Shown: piece by piece, positions 27,091-38,335 of the stretch | Layout: every line of letters begins with the position of its first letter | How positions within the stretch are numbered: the stretch's first letter is position 1 | Source: Peptococcaceae bacterium BRH_c4b | GTDB taxonomy: Bacteria; Bacillota; Desulfotomaculia; Desulfotomaculales; Desulfocucumaceae | Direction: 5' to 3' | Length of the DNA stretch: 64,000 bases | Assembly: GCA_000961595.1 (NCBI GenBank) | Contig: LADO01000029.1 | Location: forward strand, 42,897 to 106,896 | Translations under genes and position numbers: made by a program | The notes under the pieces: model-generated | What the model was told of the DNA's origin: nothing | The model's database searches: none | Seen by the model: the letters and a program-made list of their open reading frames with translations, nothing else

Positions 27091-27258
27091 TTATTCCTCA
27101 ATAATTGCTCCGGTCGGACAAACATCGATGCAAGTTCCGCAGCTCTCACACTTACCGGGGTGGATTTTGTAAATGTCTCCTTCAACTATTGCCTCACTGG
27201 GACACGACTCCAGGCAGGTGCCGCAGGCCAGGCACTCCTCAGTAATACGATAAGCCAA
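27091..27258 (-). CDS. 2[4Fe-4S] ferredoxin
   Basis: A 55-residue clostridial-type ferredoxin with two complete cluster motifs, CLACGTCLESCP and CESCGTCIDVCP. It is a low-potential electron carrier in the cytoplasm. I place the start at a TTG (AYRITEEC follows, as in relatives) with GGAAGG ten bases upstream. A GTG two codons earlier overlaps the stop of the upstream gene as GTGA and is an alternative. It lies in the same run as ispG, whose enzyme needs such a donor, and korDABC is elsewhere in the window; its real partner is unknown. Confidence 0.9.
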   Translation of the reverse strand: MAYRITEECLACGTCLESCPSEAIVEGDIYKIHPGKCESCGTCIDVCPTGAIIEE

Positions 27259-27260
27259 AT

Positions 27261-27470
27261 TCACACATCCTTCCCAACAACCTCCCGGGTAACTGTCAAT
27301 TCCCCTTTTTGCGGGTTCAGCAAAATGAACCGAACTACCCTTTCCCTCCCCGCAGGATCACCCTTGGGTGGACGGGTATAGCGCACTTCCACATCAATGC
27401 CCGCATCTCTGCATATATCTAACACTTCGTCTAATTCCAGGGCTAATAAACGATTCGTAAAGTTTTCCAT
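27261..27470 (-). CDS. Small conserved-looking protein between frr and the ferredoxin gene
   Basis: A 69-residue protein beginning MENFTNRLLALELDEVLDIC, then a segment that looks like two beta strands (VEVRYTRPPKG; RVVRFILLNPQKGELTVTRE). I do not recognise a family. It starts 6 bp after frr and its stop touches the ferredoxin start, so the two are translationally linked. The context suggests an accessory to an Fe-S or electron-transfer step, but that is inference. Confidence 0.6.
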   Translation of the reverse strand: MENFTNRLLALELDEVLDICRDAGIDVEVRYTRPPKGDPAGRERVVRFILLNPQKGELTVTREVVGKDV

Positions 27471-27476
27471 GCCCAC

Positions 27477-28034
27477 CTAAACGGTCATAATCTCCTGCTC
27501 CTTGCTGGAGACCAGGACATCTACTTCCTTAATGTATTTATCGGTAAGTTTCTGAACCTCGTCTTGTGCCCGGCGCAGTTCGTCCTCGGATATCTCAGCT
27601 TTTTTCTCTTTAGCCTTCAGGGCGTCATTGGCATCCCTGCGCAGGTTGCGAATAGCAACCCGTCCTTCCTCAGCCTTCTTCTTAACAACTTTTACCAGTT
27701 CTGTCCGCCTCTCCCGGGTTAGCTGCGGTATCATCAACCGGATTACATTACCGTCGCTGGTAGGATTTATCCCCAGATCCGATTTCATGATGGCTTTTTC
27801 AATTTCCGGCACGATTGATTTTTCCCATGGCTGTATTACCAACAGCCTTGCCTCAGGCACGGAAATGTTGGCCAGTTGGTTTACCGGGGTAGGCGTTCCA
27901 TAATAGTTTACGCTGATTTTGTCCAGCAGCGCCGGAGTAGCCCTGCCTGCACGCAGGGTGGAAAGTTCCTTCTTCACTATTTCCACGGTTTTTTGCATGT
28001 TGCTTGCGACTTCAGTAATTATTTGTTTAGACAT
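27477..28034 (-). CDS. frr: Ribosome recycling factor
   Basis: A 185-residue RRF: helices [20 protein letters not shown], then [17 protein letters not shown] and the C-terminal [15 protein letters not shown] helix. With EF-G it splits the post-termination ribosome. The start ATG overlaps the pyrH stop by 8 bp and has GGGGGTGA upstream, so translation is coupled to pyrH. Confidence 0.97.
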   Translation of the reverse strand: MSKQIITEVASNMQKTVEIVKKELSTLRAGRATPALLDKISVNYYGTPTPVNQLANISVPEARLLVIQPWEKSIVPEIEKAIMKSDLGINPTSDGNVIRLMIPQLTRERRTELVKVVKKKAEEGRVAIRNLRRDANDALKAKEKKAEISEDELRRAQDEVQKLTDKYIKEVDVLVSSKEQEIMTV

Positions 28035-28755
28035 CCAAGTCACCCCCGATATATGTACCGACGGATTCTCCAAGAATTGCTTTTTTAATATTACCTTCTT
28101 CGTTAAGGTTGAAAACCACCAGTGGAATACGATTATCCATGCAGAGAGAAGTAGCGGTGGTATCCATCACAGCCAGTCCTCTATTAATGAGCTCTATATA
28201 GCTAAGACGATCGAATTTCTTAGCCTTATCATTTTTCATCGGATCGCTATCATAAACACCGTTAACCATCTTGGCCATTAGTATTACATCGGCCTCAATT
28301 TCCGCCGCTCGTAAGGCCGCAGTGGTGTCCGTGGAAAAATAGGGATTTCCGGTACCGGCAGCGAATATGACCACCCGTCCCTTTTCCAAATGCCTTATAG
28401 CCCTGCGTCTTATATAAGGTTCGGCAACCTCCCGCATTTCTATGGCTGTCTGCACCCGGGTGTCAATACCCACCTTGGCCAGACCATCCTGCAGGGCAAG
28501 GGAATTAATAACCGTGGCCAGCATACCCATGTAATCTGCAGTGACCCGGTCCATGCCTTTGGCACTTCCGGCGACTCCCCGCCAGATGTTGCCGCCTCCC
28601 ACCACCACTGCCACCTGGGCATCGAAAAGCACTATTTCCTTGATCTGAGCCGATATTGACACCACAACCTCGGGGTCAATACCGTAGCTTTTGTTTCCTG
28701 CCAGGGCCTCTCCACTTAGTTTTAATATCACCCTGCGATATTTGGGTATTACCAT
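28027..28755 (-). CDS. pyrH: UMP kinase
   Basis: A 242-residue amino-acid-kinase-fold UMP kinase: [43 protein letters not shown] and [11 protein letters not shown]. It phosphorylates UMP to UDP. The start is the ATG at 28755 with GGGAGG ten bases upstream. It follows tsf but with a repeat-containing gap of about 310 bp. Confidence 0.97.
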   Translation of the reverse strand: MVIPKYRRVILKLSGEALAGNKSYGIDPEVVVSISAQIKEIVLFDAQVAVVVGGGNIWRGVAGSAKGMDRVTADYMGMLATVINSLALQDGLAKVGIDTRVQTAIEMREVAEPYIRRRAIRHLEKGRVVIFAAGTGNPYFSTDTTAALRAAEIEADVILMAKMVNGVYDSDPMKNDKAKKFDRLSYIELINRGLAVMDTTATSLCMDNRIPLVVFNLNEEGNIKKAILGESVGTYIGGDLDV

Positions 28756-28810
28756 CGGGATCAAAACCTCCCGTTCCAGTATGTTATTCTACAAGTGCCC
28801 TGAAAATTCC

Positions 28811-28950
28811 TCTAGGAGGCTGTTGAAAAACTGCGCCCGGAAATTTGGAAGTGTGAAGTGAGCGGTTAGAAGTGAGTGTCTTAAGGGAATTCGCTTAAGC
28901 GAATTCCTCCTGTATTCCTACTTCTGACTTCCCACGTCTCACCTCTCAAT
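28811..28950. repeat. Dispersed palindromic repeat R3, copy 1, in the tsf-pyrH gap
   Basis: From 28847 it reads GGAAGTGTGAAGTGAG and holds a perfect palindrome GGAATTCGCTTAAGCGAATTCC near its centre, followed by CTACTTCTGACTTCCCA, an inverse of the left arm. The same unit recurs at 47702-47793. The adjoining left part (28818-28835, GGCTGTTGAAAAACTGCG) resembles an end of the element at 4401-4561. It occupies much of the 28756-29066 gap, which holds no gene. Confidence 0.75.
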
Positions 28951-29066
28951 CGTGGCCGGCCTTAAGGATGACTCGAGCCTTGAGTAGAATTCACTAACTT
29001 TGCTTAAGTAAACCCGATCATGTACGTTTTGCGACAGTCTTCTAGCCGTTTGATATATTTGGCTGT

Positions 29067-29723
29067 TTAACAGTTCTTTGTAACCGCTGCCACCTCGCTA
29101 GCAAGATCATCCTGCCTCTTTTGCAGGCCCTCGCCCAGTTCGTACCTCACAAAACGGCGGATGGATATGTTTTCCCCTATTTTTGCTATTTTTTCATTTA
29201 TCAGTTGCTGCACGCTCATGTCGGGATCCTTGATGAAGGGCTGCTCCAAAAGGCATATTTCCTTGAAGAATTTGTCTATCCTGCCTTCAACCATTTTCTG
29301 AATGATCTTTTCGGGTTTCCCCTCGTTGGCCGCCTGAGCAGTAAGAACTTCCTTCTCCCGGACTATCACCTCTTCGGCAACATCCTCCCGGCGCACAAAA
29401 TCCGGTTTGGAGGCGGCAATCTGCATGGCAATATCCTTTGCCAATGCTCTGAATTCGTCAGTTTTAGCTACAAAGTCTGTTTCACAGTTAATTTCAACCA
29501 ATACGCCTATCCGACCCGCTCCGTGTATGTAGGACTCCACCAGACCCTCAGCTGCAATCCTACCAGCTTTTTTGGCAGCCGCCGCGAGACCTTTTTCCCT
29601 AAGGTAATCCACCGCTTTTTCGATATCCCCGCTGGTTTCGGTCAGGGCCTTTTTACAATCCATCATACCGGCGCCGGTGCGCTCCCTTAACTCTTTAACC
29701 AATGCCGCAGAAATATCCGCCAT
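29067..29723 (-). CDS. tsf: Elongation factor Ts
   Basis: A 218-residue short-form EF-Ts: N-terminal UBA-like domain with [20 protein letters not shown], then the core with [15 protein letters not shown]. It is the nucleotide exchange factor for EF-Tu. AAGGAGG upstream of the ATG at 29723 fixes the start. The frame is open further upstream but that part overlaps a REP-like half palindrome. Confidence 0.97.
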   Translation of the reverse strand: MADISAALVKELRERTGAGMMDCKKALTETSGDIEKAVDYLREKGLAAAAKKAGRIAAEGLVESYIHGAGRIGVLVEINCETDFVAKTDEFRALAKDIAMQIAASKPDFVRREDVAEEVIVREKEVLTAQAANEGKPEKIIQKMVEGRIDKFFKEICLLEQPFIKDPDMSVQQLINEKIAKIGENISIRRFVRYELGEGLQKRQDDLASEVAAVTKNC

Positions 29724-29904
29724 AATTATTCCTCCTTCTAACTTCTTAGCTTGTATAGACCCATTTCTTCTGAACATATTCACGAAGGAATGTCCCCAAT
29801 TGATAACCATTATTTTCCGTTATATTTAAATATTATTATTGCCCGATTAATATTTTTCAGTCTTGAAAAACGAACATGACCTACTGAAAAACTGGTGAAA
29901 AATC

Positions 29905-29951
29905 ACAAAAAAGGCAGGGATCACCCGTAAATTTGTTACGGACTCCCCACC
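29905..29951 (-). terminator. Terminator/attenuator between rpsB and tsf
   Basis: On the minus strand a long imperfect stem (GGTGGGGA-GTCCGTAA / TTACGGGT-GATCCCTGCC) with a five-base loop is followed by a T run. It begins about 12 bp past the rpsB stop. The same 240 bp gap also holds a half copy of the REP-like unit (GAAGGAATGTCCCC, from 29784). Confidence 0.65.
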
Positions 29952-29963
29952 TTTGTCTAGCGG

Positions 29964-30668
29964 TTATTGTGCAGCCTCTAACTGCTCGCCTTGTTTACCT
30001 TCCAGCACGGCATCGGCCATTTTGCCGGTCAAAAGCCGCACTGCCCGGATAGCATCATCATTGCCCGGGATGACATAATCAATTTCATCAGGGTCACAGT
30101 TGGTATCTACAATTGCTACAATGGGGATGCCCAATTTCCTGGCCTCAGCTACGGCAATACGCTCTTTGCGCGGGTCAATAATGAAAAGTGCCCCCGGTAG
30201 CCTGCGCATGTCTTTGATGCCACCCAGGAATTTGTTCAGGCGCTCCTTCTCATGCATCAGCTCGGCTACTTCCTTCTTAGGCAATTGGTTGATCCTGCCG
30301 TCGGCCTCCATCTTACCAAGGTCATGCAGGCGGTCAATACGGCGGCGGATAGTCTGGAAGTTGGTTAGCATACCTCCCAGCCAGCGCTGGTTGACAAAGA
30401 ACATGCCACATCTCTCAGCCTCTTCCCGTACTGACTCCTGGGCCTGTTTTTTGGTACCCACAAAAAGTATGGTTTCCCCCTCTGTGGACAGGCTTTTAAC
30501 AAAATTATAGGCCTCTTCTACCTTACGAACGGTTTTTTGCAAATCGATAATGTATATGCCGTTCCTGTCGGTAAAAATGTAAGAGGCCATCTTGGGATTC
30601 CACCTGCGGGTCTGGTGGCCAAAATGAACACCCGCTTCAAGCAATTGTTTCATGGATATAACACCCAC
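29964..30668 (-). CDS. rpsB: 30S ribosomal protein S2
   Basis: A 234-residue S2: [37 protein letters not shown] and the [21 protein letters not shown] motif. The GTG at 30668 is set by GGAGGAGG eight bases upstream. A sigma-A-like promoter and a leader of about 105 nt precede it; the leader has inverted repeats that could serve S2 autoregulation. Confidence 0.97.
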   Translation of the reverse strand: MGVISMKQLLEAGVHFGHQTRRWNPKMASYIFTDRNGIYIIDLQKTVRKVEEAYNFVKSLSTEGETILFVGTKKQAQESVREEAERCGMFFVNQRWLGGMLTNFQTIRRRIDRLHDLGKMEADGRINQLPKKEVAELMHEKERLNKFLGGIKDMRRLPGALFIIDPRKERIAVAEARKLGIPIVAIVDTNCDPDEIDYVIPGNDDAIRAVRLLTGKMADAVLEGKQGEQLEAAQ

Positions 30669-30783
30669 TAAAAACACCTCCTCCGGTTTTTTCCTCCGCC
30701 GCAGTCATTTCCCGCAAAACTCCGTCAAATAACGGAACACCGTTGCTGGGATCGGACGGCGTGTGTATTTAACACCAGCATGT

Positions 30784-30813
30784 ATTCTAACATGAAACAG
30801 CATACCTGCGCAA
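30784..30813 (-). promoter_or_regulatory. Sigma-A-like promoter of rpsB-tsf
   Basis: On the minus strand TTGCGC and TAGAAT are 18 bp apart, directly downstream of the codY terminator and about 105 bp upstream of rpsB. Confidence 0.65.
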
Positions 30814-30831
30814 GTTTAAATTAGTCAGCTT

Positions 30832-30860
30832 AAAAAACCACAGTGTTTTGCACTGTGGTT
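30832..30860 (-). terminator. Strong intrinsic terminator of the dprA-codY block
   Basis: A perfect 8 bp stem CCACAGTG/CACTGTGG with a five-base loop and a run of six T on the minus strand. The stem begins within a base of the codY stop codon. Confidence 0.9.
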
Positions 30861-31644
30861 AATGTTGCTTCATTCTATCCAGTTCTTCCAAGAGCCTGTC
30901 GTTGAGGACCCTTATATATGTCCCCTTCATACCCAGTGATTTTGATTCAATAACCCCCGCGCTTTCAAATTTGCGCAAGGCATTTACAATCACCGATCTG
31001 GTGATACCGACCCGGTCAGCAATTTTGCTGGCCACCAGCAGTCCCTCGTCACCTTCCAGCTGTTTGAAGATATGCTGAACCGCATCCAACTCGGAATAGG
31101 AAAGCGTTCCTAGGGCAATCTGCACCGCCGCCCTCTTTCTGGCTTCCTCTTCCATACGACCAGCCCTTGCCCGTAATATCTCCATACCTACCACGGTGGA
31201 CCCATATTCAGCCAGGATTAAATCCTCATCGGTAAAATGCTCGTCAAACTTGGCCAGCACCAGAGTGCCCAAACGTGATCCAGCACCCACGATGGGTACC
31301 ACGGTGGTTATTTTGTTATTGAATTTACATTTCTTATCATGACTGAATACGCAGGAATTAACGGTCTGACAAAAGTTGGCATGGGTTTCGATTAAACGCA
31401 GCAGGCTTTCATTGTAATCCGCCGGAAAACCTTCAGGGGATTCCACTATGTCTTTCATTATTTCACAGGTAAATCCCTTAAGGTAATTATAGCCGAGGGT
31501 TTTCCCCCGTCTGTCTATAATATAGACGCTACCGCCAATGTTTTCGCTTAATATTGCCGCTATTTCTTTGAAATCCACAGGATAACCGGCTGACTTTTGA
31601 AGAAGCTTATTAATAGCCCGGGTCTTTTCCAGCAAATTTCTCAT
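30859..31644 (-). CDS. codY: GTP- and branched-chain-amino-acid-sensing repressor CodY
   Basis: A 261-residue CodY: N-terminal GAF domain ([15 protein letters not shown] to about residue 155) that binds Ile/Leu/Val, and a C-terminal winged helix with [20 protein letters not shown]. It represses nutrient-limitation genes when GTP and amino acids are plentiful. The order hslV-hslU-codY is that of B. subtilis. The spacing between the start ATG and GGAGTGG is long (about 12 bases). Confidence 0.97.
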   Translation of the reverse strand: MRNLLEKTRAINKLLQKSAGYPVDFKEIAAILSENIGGSVYIIDRRGKTLGYNYLKGFTCEIMKDIVESPEGFPADYNESLLRLIETHANFCQTVNSCVFSHDKKCKFNNKITTVVPIVGAGSRLGTLVLAKFDEHFTDEDLILAEYGSTVVGMEILRARAGRMEEEARKRAAVQIALGTLSYSELDAVQHIFKQLEGDEGLLVASKIADRVGITRSVIVNALRKFESAGVIESKSLGMKGTYIRVLNDRLLEELDRMKQH

Positions 31645-31662
31645 TATCTAATAACCACTCCT

Positions 31663-33060
31663 TTAAAGTATGTAACGACTCAAATCTTCATCCTTTGCTA
31701 CCTCGCTGAGCTTATTAGATACATAAGAGCGATCTATGGTAATTTTCTGGCCTTTCAAATCCGGACCCTCAAAGGATAAGTCTTCAATTAATTTTTCCAT
31801 AATTGTATGCAAACGCCGTGCCCCTATATTCTCCGTTTGTTCATTAACAGTATAAGCGATTCTGGCAATTTCGACAAGCGAATTTTGTGAAAACTCCAGC
31901 TCAAGGCCCTCAGTCGCCAGTAATGCCGTATATTGCTTAATTAATGAGTTTCTGGGCTCTATCAAAATTTGTAGAAAATCCTGTTCACTAAGACTGTCCA
32001 GTTCCACCCTTATAGGAAATCTGCCCTGAAGTTCCGGTATAAGGTCAGAAGGTTTGCTCATGTGAAAGGCACCTGCTGCAATAAAAAGCACATGGTCGGT
32101 TTTTACCGGCCCATATTTGGTTACTACCGTAGAACCCTCTACTATAGGCAGTATATCCCTCTGCACACCGCCCCTGGAAACGTCGGGTCCGCTGCCCCCG
32201 TCCCGCACGGCAATTTTGTCGATTTCATCCAGGAAAACAATACCCTGCTCCTCTGCCCTTAGCACTGCCTGGGAGGTTGCCTCATCCATGTCAATTAATT
32301 TCTGGGCTTCCTGCTGGGTCAGAATTTTTCTGGCCTCCGCCACGGTCACCCTGCGCTTGCGCTTCTTTTTGGGAAAAATATTCCCCAGCATGTCTCCGAT
32401 ATTGATGCCCATTTCCTCCACCCCGGAACCCGTGAAAACCTCCATCATCGGGGGAGAGTTATCTTCAACCTCTATCTCCAAATACTCTTTCTCCAATTCC
32501 CCCCGCATCAGTTTTTCCCGCAGAGTCTCACGCTCGAACTCAATCCTCCGGGCGAGTTGGTGCTGTTCCCGGTCGGGCTCGGGATCCTGTTTTGCACCGC
32601 CGAATATTAATTCAAAGGGGTTTTTGGGCTTGGCATCCTCTCTAGGCAAAGGAGCCAGCATTTCCACTATTCTTTCGTCAGCCATTACTCTGGCCTTCTC
32701 TTCCACTTCGATCATTTTCTCTATTTTTAACATGCGGATGGATGTTTCCACCAGTTCCCGGATCATGCTCTCCACGTCCCGGCCCACATACCCCACTTCA
32801 GTGAATTTGGTAGCTTCCACCTTTACAAAGGGAGCCTTAACCAGTTTGGCCAGACGCCTGGCAATTTCTGTCTTGCCAACCCCGGTGGGACCAATCATTA
32901 ATATATTTTTCGGTACCACCTCGTCCTTTAATTCGGGGGGCAATTTCGCCCTGCGGTAACGGTTTCTAAGGGCTATGGCCACTGCTTTTTTGGCCTTATG
33001 CTGGCCCACAATATATTTATCCAACTCTGCAACTATTCCCTTGGGAGTCAGAGCTTCCAT
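31663..33060 (-). CDS. hslU: HslU (ClpY) ATPase subunit
   Basis: A 465-residue AAA+ unfoldase: [19 protein letters not shown], Walker [17 protein letters not shown], the intermediate I domain (about 105-240), Walker [11 protein letters not shown] and a C-terminal sensor-2 region ending ...DLSRYIL, which docks into HslV. I take the ATG at 33060, which has GGAGG upstream; an in-frame ATG six codons earlier has none. It partners the adjacent hslV in an ATP-dependent protease. Confidence 0.96.
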   Translation of the reverse strand: MEALTPKGIVAELDKYIVGQHKAKKAVAIALRNRYRRAKLPPELKDEVVPKNILMIGPTGVGKTEIARRLAKLVKAPFVKVEATKFTEVGYVGRDVESMIRELVETSIRMLKIEKMIEVEEKARVMADERIVEMLAPLPREDAKPKNPFELIFGGAKQDPEPDREQHQLARRIEFERETLREKLMRGELEKEYLEIEVEDNSPPMMEVFTGSGVEEMGINIGDMLGNIFPKKKRKRRVTVAEARKILTQQEAQKLIDMDEATSQAVLRAEEQGIVFLDEIDKIAVRDGGSGPDVSRGGVQRDILPIVEGSTVVTKYGPVKTDHVLFIAAGAFHMSKPSDLIPELQGRFPIRVELDSLSEQDFLQILIEPRNSLIKQYTALLATEGLELEFSQNSLVEIARIAYTVNEQTENIGARRLHTIMEKLIEDLSFEGPDLKGQKITIDRSYVSNKLSEVAKDEDLSRYIL

Positions 33061-33095
33061 ACCCGAAACAACCTCCATTATAATACTATTTGTAA

Positions 33096-33626
33096 CTACA
33101 ATTCTTCCACCGTAATCCGATCATTAGTATAAACACAGATTTCCGCCGCAATGGCCAGTGCTTCCTTTGCCACCTGGGCTGGTGCAAAGTCAGTGTTGCG
33201 GACCAGTGCCCTGGCCGCCGCCATGGCATATGAGCCGCCGGAACCGATGGCCACCACCCCGTCGTCAGGTTCGATGACCTCGCCCCCACCGGATAAAACC
33301 AGCAGGTACTCCTTATCGGCGACCACCAGCAATGCTTCAAGGCGCCGTAGCATCCTGTCGGTCCGCCAGTCCTTAGCCAGTTCCACTGCCGCCCTCTGTA
33401 AATTTCCCCGGTAGCTCTCCAGTTTTCCCTCGAATTTTTCAAAAAGGGTGAAGGCATCCGCCACGGAACCCGCAAAACCAGCCAGAACCTTGTTATTATA
33501 CAGGCGGCGCAGCTTTTTGGCGCTATGTTTCAGTATGGTGTTCTGCCCAAAAGTCACCTGGCCGTCTCCGGCCATGGCAACCATGTCTCCTTTTTTTACA
33601 GCTACTATGGTTGTGGCATGCATCAT
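33096..33626 (-). CDS. hslV: HslV (ClpQ) protease subunit
   Basis: A 176-residue proteasome-type peptidase. The short propeptide MMHA precedes the nucleophilic Thr ([20 protein letters not shown]), as in Gram-positive HslV with a threonine nucleophile rather than the serine of B. subtilis ClpQ. GSVADAF and [14 protein letters not shown] are family motifs. It lies 35 bp upstream of hslU. Confidence 0.96.
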   Translation of the reverse strand: MMHATTIVAVKKGDMVAMAGDGQVTFGQNTILKHSAKKLRRLYNNKVLAGFAGSVADAFTLFEKFEGKLESYRGNLQRAAVELAKDWRTDRMLRRLEALLVVADKEYLLVLSGGGEVIEPDDGVVAIGSGGSYAMAAARALVRNTDFAPAQVAKEALAIAAEICVYTNDRITVEEL

Positions 33627-33671
33627 ATATAAATACCTCTTTTTCTTCCGGTAATTATATTCAGAGTAATA

Positions 33672-33691
33672 TACAGGCTGTCAGCGAGATA
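33672..33691 (-). repeat. End fragment of dispersed repeat R1
   Basis: On the minus strand TATCTCGCTGACAGCCTGTA is a one-base variant of the R1 terminus, alone between xerC and hslV without the rest of the element. Confidence 0.55.
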
Positions 33692-33743
33692 AAGAATTCT
33701 TATCTAATATATGAATGGGAATACCTTATATTGTCATCAATAA

Positions 33744-34646
33744 TCATGCCCTGGGGTGGGACTTTTGATAAATTTCTCTTAATTTTTGCCTGGTCAGGTG
33801 GGTATAAATCTGTGTAGTGGACAATCGCGCATGTCCCAGCAGTTCCTGTACGGCCCGAAGGTCAGCACCTCCGTCCAGGAGATGGGTGGCAAAGGTATGC
33901 CTTAGGGTATGGGGGCTTATTCCCTTTTCCAAATTTAGCAAAGTAGCATATTTATCAACTATTTTCCTGACCCCCCTGTCCGTAAGACGGCCACCCCGGG
34001 AATTCAAAAACACCGCTTCACCAGAATCCAGGTTTGCCAGTTGGGTTCGTCCGCTATTCAGATAATTATCAACAGCATTTACCGCAAGGGAGCCAATGGG
34101 CACAATCCTTTCTTTCGCTCCCTTGCCAAAAACCCTTACCTCCCCGGCAGCCAGATTAATATTTGCAGCGTCAAGACCAACCAGCTCACTCACCCGCAAA
34201 CCGGCTCCATAAAGTATCTCCAGCATGGCCCCGTCTCTCAGTCCCAGCGCTTTTTCCTTCTCCGGCATTTCCATCAGGACATTACAGACATCCTGATATA
34301 AAAATTTTGGCAAGCGCCTGTCCGGCTTCAAAGGCGACAATCCCCGCATGGGATTTCTGTCAATGATCCCCTCACGGCCCAGATAGCGGAAAAAGGATCG
34401 CCAGGCGGCTATTTTCCTGGAAACTGAGGATTTTGCCAATCCCCGGACGCGTAAATCGGCCAAAAATGATCGTATGAGCCCCAGCCTGATATCCATGGGA
34501 TGCAAATTGATATCTTGCTTACCCAACTCCGTGGCAAAAAAGTCCAGGCCCTGCATCAGATCCCGGTGGTAATTCTCCACAGTATGGGGAGAGGCATTCT
34601 TTTCCGTATCCAGGTAGAACAGGAAATTATCAATATAATGGTACAT
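33744..34646 (-). CDS. xerC: Tyrosine recombinase XerC (CodV-like)
   Basis: A 300-residue tyrosine recombinase: SAM-like N-terminal core-binding domain, then the catalytic domain with R in AGLRVSELVGL, K in FGKGAKER, HxxR in ISPHTLRHTFATHL, H in LLGHARLS and the nucleophile Y in TTQIYTHL. It resolves chromosome dimers at dif with XerD. The locus (trmFO-xerC-hslV-hslU-codY) identifies it as the XerC/CodV paralogue. Start at ATG 34646; a GTG three codons earlier is possible. Confidence 0.93.
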   Translation of the reverse strand: MYHYIDNFLFYLDTEKNASPHTVENYHRDLMQGLDFFATELGKQDINLHPMDIRLGLIRSFLADLRVRGLAKSSVSRKIAAWRSFFRYLGREGIIDRNPMRGLSPLKPDRRLPKFLYQDVCNVLMEMPEKEKALGLRDGAMLEILYGAGLRVSELVGLDAANINLAAGEVRVFGKGAKERIVPIGSLAVNAVDNYLNSGRTQLANLDSGEAVFLNSRGGRLTDRGVRKIVDKYATLLNLEKGISPHTLRHTFATHLLDGGADLRAVQELLGHARLSTTQIYTHLTRQKLREIYQKSHPRA

Positions 34647-34664
34647 AACACCCACCGCTACATT

Positions 34665-35975
34665 TTATAGGCGCTGTTCGCCGGTGAATTCAGCCAGGGC
34701 CGACAGTGCCCTTTCCGACAGCATTGCATTGCGTTTCTTTTTGTCCCTCACTTTATCGCCCAGGGGAGGAAGGAGACCGAAGGTAATATTCATGGGCTGA
34801 AAGTATTTTGTGGTAGTAGCGGTAATGTATGCCGCCAGTGCCCCATGGGCGGTTTCCGGGGGGAAAACCAGCAATGGTTTGCCATTATATTTGCAGCCGG
34901 CGTTAATACCCGCCACCAGGCCGGAGGACGCCGACTCAACGTACCCCTCAACCCCGGTTATCTGCCCCGCAAAAAACAAACCCTGCCTTAGCCGGCATTC
35001 ATAGGTAGGATCCAACACCACTGGAGAATTAATATAAGTATTTCGGTGCATTACGCCGTACCTAACAAATTCCGCTTTTTCCAGCCCGGGTATCATTCTG
35101 AACACCCTCTGCTGCTCTCCCCATTTCAAATGTGTCTGAAAGCCCACTATGTTGTAAAGTGTCCCCACAGCATTGTCTTGCCTGAGTTGCACCACCGCGT
35201 AAGGTCTTTTTTCTGTATGCGGGTCGGTTAAACCGACAGGCTTAAGCGGCCCGTAGCGCATAGTGTCCGTTCCCCGCCGGGACAGAACCTCTATGGGCAT
35301 GCAACCTTCAAAATTTATTTCCGCTTCTAATTCCTTTCTAGGCGCCCTTTCAGCAGTAGACAGCGCCTCCTGGAACCTTATATATTCCTCCTTGTCCATG
35401 GGGCAGTTAATATAGCTGGCTTCCCCCTTATCATACCTGGAAGACAAAAAGGCCCTGTCCATGTCGATGGATTCCCGGGTCACTATGGGTGCCACCGCGT
35501 CATAAAAATAAAGATGGTCCTGCCCCGTCAGTTTTTGTATTTCCCCGGCCAGCCTTTCTGAGGTAAGGGGGCCGCTGGACAGTATTACAACCCCGTCTCC
35601 GGGTATAGAGGAAATCTCCTCCCGCATTACTTCCACATTGGGGTGGTTTTCCAGTCTGGCAGTAACCGCCGCGGCAAATGCTTCCCGGTCCACGGCCAGG
35701 GCGCCTCCCGCCGGCACAGCGTGGGCATCGGCGCACTCCATGATTAGTGAACCAAGCCGGCGCATTTCCTCTTTCAGCAAGCCCACGGCATTCTCCAGGG
35801 CTACCGCCCGCAGGGAATTACTGCATACCAACTCGGCAAAAAGCCCGGTGTTGTGGGCCGGGGTTGGTTTGACAGGTCTCATTTCATAGAGTTTTACTTT
35901 ATAACCTCTTCGGGCCAATTGCCAGGCTGCTTCAGATCCCGCCAACCCGGCCCCGACTACCATTATATATGCCAA
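34665..35975 (-). CDS. trmFO: Folate-dependent tRNA (uracil-5-)-methyltransferase TrmFO
   Basis: A 436-residue FAD protein of the GidA-like family: FAD site [29 protein letters not shown] with the conserved cysteine, [11 protein letters not shown] and the C-terminal GLVAGINAG. It makes m5U54 in tRNA using methylene-tetrahydrofolate. The start is TTG with GGA upstream, directly after a hairpin in the topA-trmFO gap (stem GGTCCGCA/TGCGGACC). Confidence 0.96.
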   Translation of the reverse strand: MAYIMVVGAGLAGSEAAWQLARRGYKVKLYEMRPVKPTPAHNTGLFAELVCSNSLRAVALENAVGLLKEEMRRLGSLIMECADAHAVPAGGALAVDREAFAAAVTARLENHPNVEVMREEISSIPGDGVVILSSGPLTSERLAGEIQKLTGQDHLYFYDAVAPIVTRESIDMDRAFLSSRYDKGEASYINCPMDKEEYIRFQEALSTAERAPRKELEAEINFEGCMPIEVLSRRGTDTMRYGPLKPVGLTDPHTEKRPYAVVQLRQDNAVGTLYNIVGFQTHLKWGEQQRVFRMIPGLEKAEFVRYGVMHRNTYINSPVVLDPTYECRLRQGLFFAGQITGVEGYVESASSGLVAGINAGCKYNGKPLLVFPPETAHGALAAYITATTTKYFQPMNITFGLLPPLGDKVRDKKKRNAMLSERALSALAEFTGEQRL

Positions 35976-36082
35976 TAGTTCCGGTCCGCAGCATACCTGA
36001 AATGCGGACCAAAACCCCCCTTCTTTACTGTAAGGACGCCGCTGCGCAAAAACGCTGCTGCTCCGGATTCCAATACAAATAA

Positions 36083-38335
36083 CTAAAGCGCCACCTTCTC
36101 CTTAGTGCTCTTCCCTGTTTTGGAGACGGGCTTCCCTGTGGTCTTCGAGGCATTCTTGTTAGCCTTGCTGGTACCGGAGCCAGTGCTTTTTTTCTTTGCC
36201 ACCGCCTTACCGGATTTTTTACCGGCTTTTGCCGCTGCGGTGTTTGCATTAACGGCCACACGGCTTTTTACAGCGGCGGAGCACTCCTGATTGACACACT
36301 TGTGCTCTTCCTTCCCGCGGGCTTTCTTTATTACGGTAATGCCCCCGCACAAAGGACATTTTTCATTGCTGGGCCGGTCCCAGACTACAAATCCACAGTC
36401 GGGATAATTGCTGCACCCGTAAAAAGCGCGGCCCTTTTTGCTTCTGCGCAGTACCAGTTCACCTTTACAGCGCGGGCAGTTCACCCCGGTGGGCTCCAGC
36501 AGGGGGCGGGTATTGCGGCAGTCGGGAAAGCCGGGACAGGCCAGAAATTTACCATAGCGCCCCATCTTGATAACCATGTTCCGGCCACACTGCTCGCAAA
36601 CCTCTTCGGTAACTTCATCCGCCAGATCTACCCTGCCGATCTCTTCCTCGGCCTTACTGAGCGTTTTGTCGAAGGGCTGGAAAAAATCGTCCAGTAGCTT
36701 TACCCAGTCCTGCTCCCCCTCTTCCACGCCGTCCAGCTTCTCCTCCATTTCCGCTGTAAATTCCACATCAATGATGTCACGGAAATGTTCTTTTAGCAAA
36801 TTCACTACTATTATACCCAATTCGGTGGGGTAGAACTGCTTACTTTCCCGCACCACATAGCCTCGCTTTAATATCGTTTCCACGATGGGGGCATAGGTAC
36901 TGGGTCTGCCAACACCCTTTTCCTCCAGGGCCTTGACCAGGGTAGCATCTGAATATCGCGGCGGGGGCTGGGTAAAGTGCTGTTTGGGAGTCAGTTTCTG
37001 AAGATCCAGCAAATCTCCCTCGGCCAGTTCCGGCAGAACATTTTCCTTTTCCTTTTCACCGTCATCTGTGGATTCAGTATAAACCTGCATAAATCCCTTA
37101 AATTTGATAATGGAGCCCGTGGCCCGGAAGGTATAGTCCTTTGCCGAAATATCGACACTGGTGGTGTCGATTACAGCGGGGCTCATCTGGCAGGCTACAA
37201 ACCGTGACCAGATCAGTTTATACAATTTATACTGGTCCGCTGTCAGAAATCCTTTGATTGATTCCGGTTCCCTATCCACCGACGTGGGTCTGATGGCCTC
37301 ATGGGCATCCTGAGCCCGGCCTTTGGCTGCAAGCCGCCTGGGTACAGGAGGCACAAAGGACTCGCCAAATTTATTCTTTATAAATTCCCTGGCCTCCGCA
37401 ATGGCTGACTCAGACAGCCTTACGGAATCGGTGCGAATATACGTTACAATCCCTGAAGGGCCTTCCTTGCCCAGTTCTACACCTTCATAAAGCTGTTGCG
37501 CCACCATCATTGTTTTACGGGCGGTAAAATTCAGCTTTCTATAGGCTTCCTGCTGCAAACTGCTGGTGATAAAAGGTGGAGCAGGCTGGCGGTTTTTTTC
37601 CTTGCGGACAATCTTAACCACCGTATAAACGGCTCCCTTTAAATCAGCCAGTATGCCATCCATTCTTTCTTCATCCGGCACTTCCGCCTTGTCTTTGCCA
37701 ATGCGGTGTAGCCTGGCTTCGAAGGGGTTAAGACCTCCTCTGGCCAGAATCGCCGTGAGAGTCCAGTATTCCTCCGGAACAAAGGCGTTTATTTCCTCCT
37801 CCCGATCACAAATCAACCGAACTGCCACGGACTGCACCCTGCCGGCGCTCAATCCCTTTTTAACCTTTCGCCAAAGCAGGGGGCTTAGCTTGTAGCCCAC
37901 CAGGCGATCCAGTATGCGCCGGGCCTGCTGGGCATCCACCCGCTTGTCGTCTATGGGACGTGGTTTTTTAACGGCATTCTGAATAGATTGTTTGGTGATT
38001 TCATTAAACTCTATTCTGCAGGGATCTTTATCATCTATCTCCAGCAGCTTTTGCAAATGCCAGGCGATAGCCTCACCCTCACGATCAGGGTCAGAAGCCA
38101 ACAGCACTTTATCAGCCTTTTTTACGGCAGACCTCAATTCCTTGATGGTATCGCCTTTCCCCCTGATGGTAATGTATTTGGGGTTAAAGCCATGCTCAAC
38201 ATCAACCCCCAGTTGGCTTTTGGGCAAATCCCTAACATGCCCCATGGAAGCCAATACCTTGAATTTATTCCCCAAAAATTTGCTGATACTTTTCGCCTTA
38301 GCAGGAGATTCCACAATTACCAGCGTTTTGCCCAA
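36083..38335 (-). CDS. topA: DNA topoisomerase I
   Basis: A 750-residue type IA topoisomerase: TOPRIM domain ([28 protein letters not shown]), catalytic Tyr in [14 protein letters not shown], and three C-terminal zinc ribbons (CEQCG...CPGFPDC; CPRC...CSNYPDC; CPLC...CVNQEC), then a Lys/Ala-rich tail of about 55 residues. It relaxes negative supercoils. The TTG start ([10 protein letters not shown]) has AGAGG upstream; a GTG three codons earlier is alternative. It precedes trmFO as in B. subtilis. Confidence 0.96.
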   Translation of the reverse strand: MGKTLVIVESPAKAKSISKFLGNKFKVLASMGHVRDLPKSQLGVDVEHGFNPKYITIRGKGDTIKELRSAVKKADKVLLASDPDREGEAIAWHLQKLLEIDDKDPCRIEFNEITKQSIQNAVKKPRPIDDKRVDAQQARRILDRLVGYKLSPLLWRKVKKGLSAGRVQSVAVRLICDREEEINAFVPEEYWTLTAILARGGLNPFEARLHRIGKDKAEVPDEERMDGILADLKGAVYTVVKIVRKEKNRQPAPPFITSSLQQEAYRKLNFTARKTMMVAQQLYEGVELGKEGPSGIVTYIRTDSVRLSESAIAEAREFIKNKFGESFVPPVPRRLAAKGRAQDAHEAIRPTSVDREPESIKGFLTADQYKLYKLIWSRFVACQMSPAVIDTTSVDISAKDYTFRATGSIIKFKGFMQVYTESTDDGEKEKENVLPELAEGDLLDLQKLTPKQHFTQPPPRYSDATLVKALEEKGVGRPSTYAPIVETILKRGYVVRESKQFYPTELGIIVVNLLKEHFRDIIDVEFTAEMEEKLDGVEEGEQDWVKLLDDFFQPFDKTLSKAEEEIGRVDLADEVTEEVCEQCGRNMVIKMGRYGKFLACPGFPDCRNTRPLLEPTGVNCPRCKGELVLRRSKKGRAFYGCSNYPDCGFVVWDRPSNEKCPLCGGITVIKKARGKEEHKCVNQECSAAVKSRVAVNANTAAAKAGKKSGKAVAKKKSTGSGTSKANKNASKTTGKPVSKTGKSTKEKVAL

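Noticed and set aside
35979..36006. Hairpin GGTCCGCA/TGCGGACC between topA and trmFO as a terminator
   Set aside because: No T run follows on the minus strand; it overlaps the trmFO initiation region and is more likely an mRNA structure of unknown effect.
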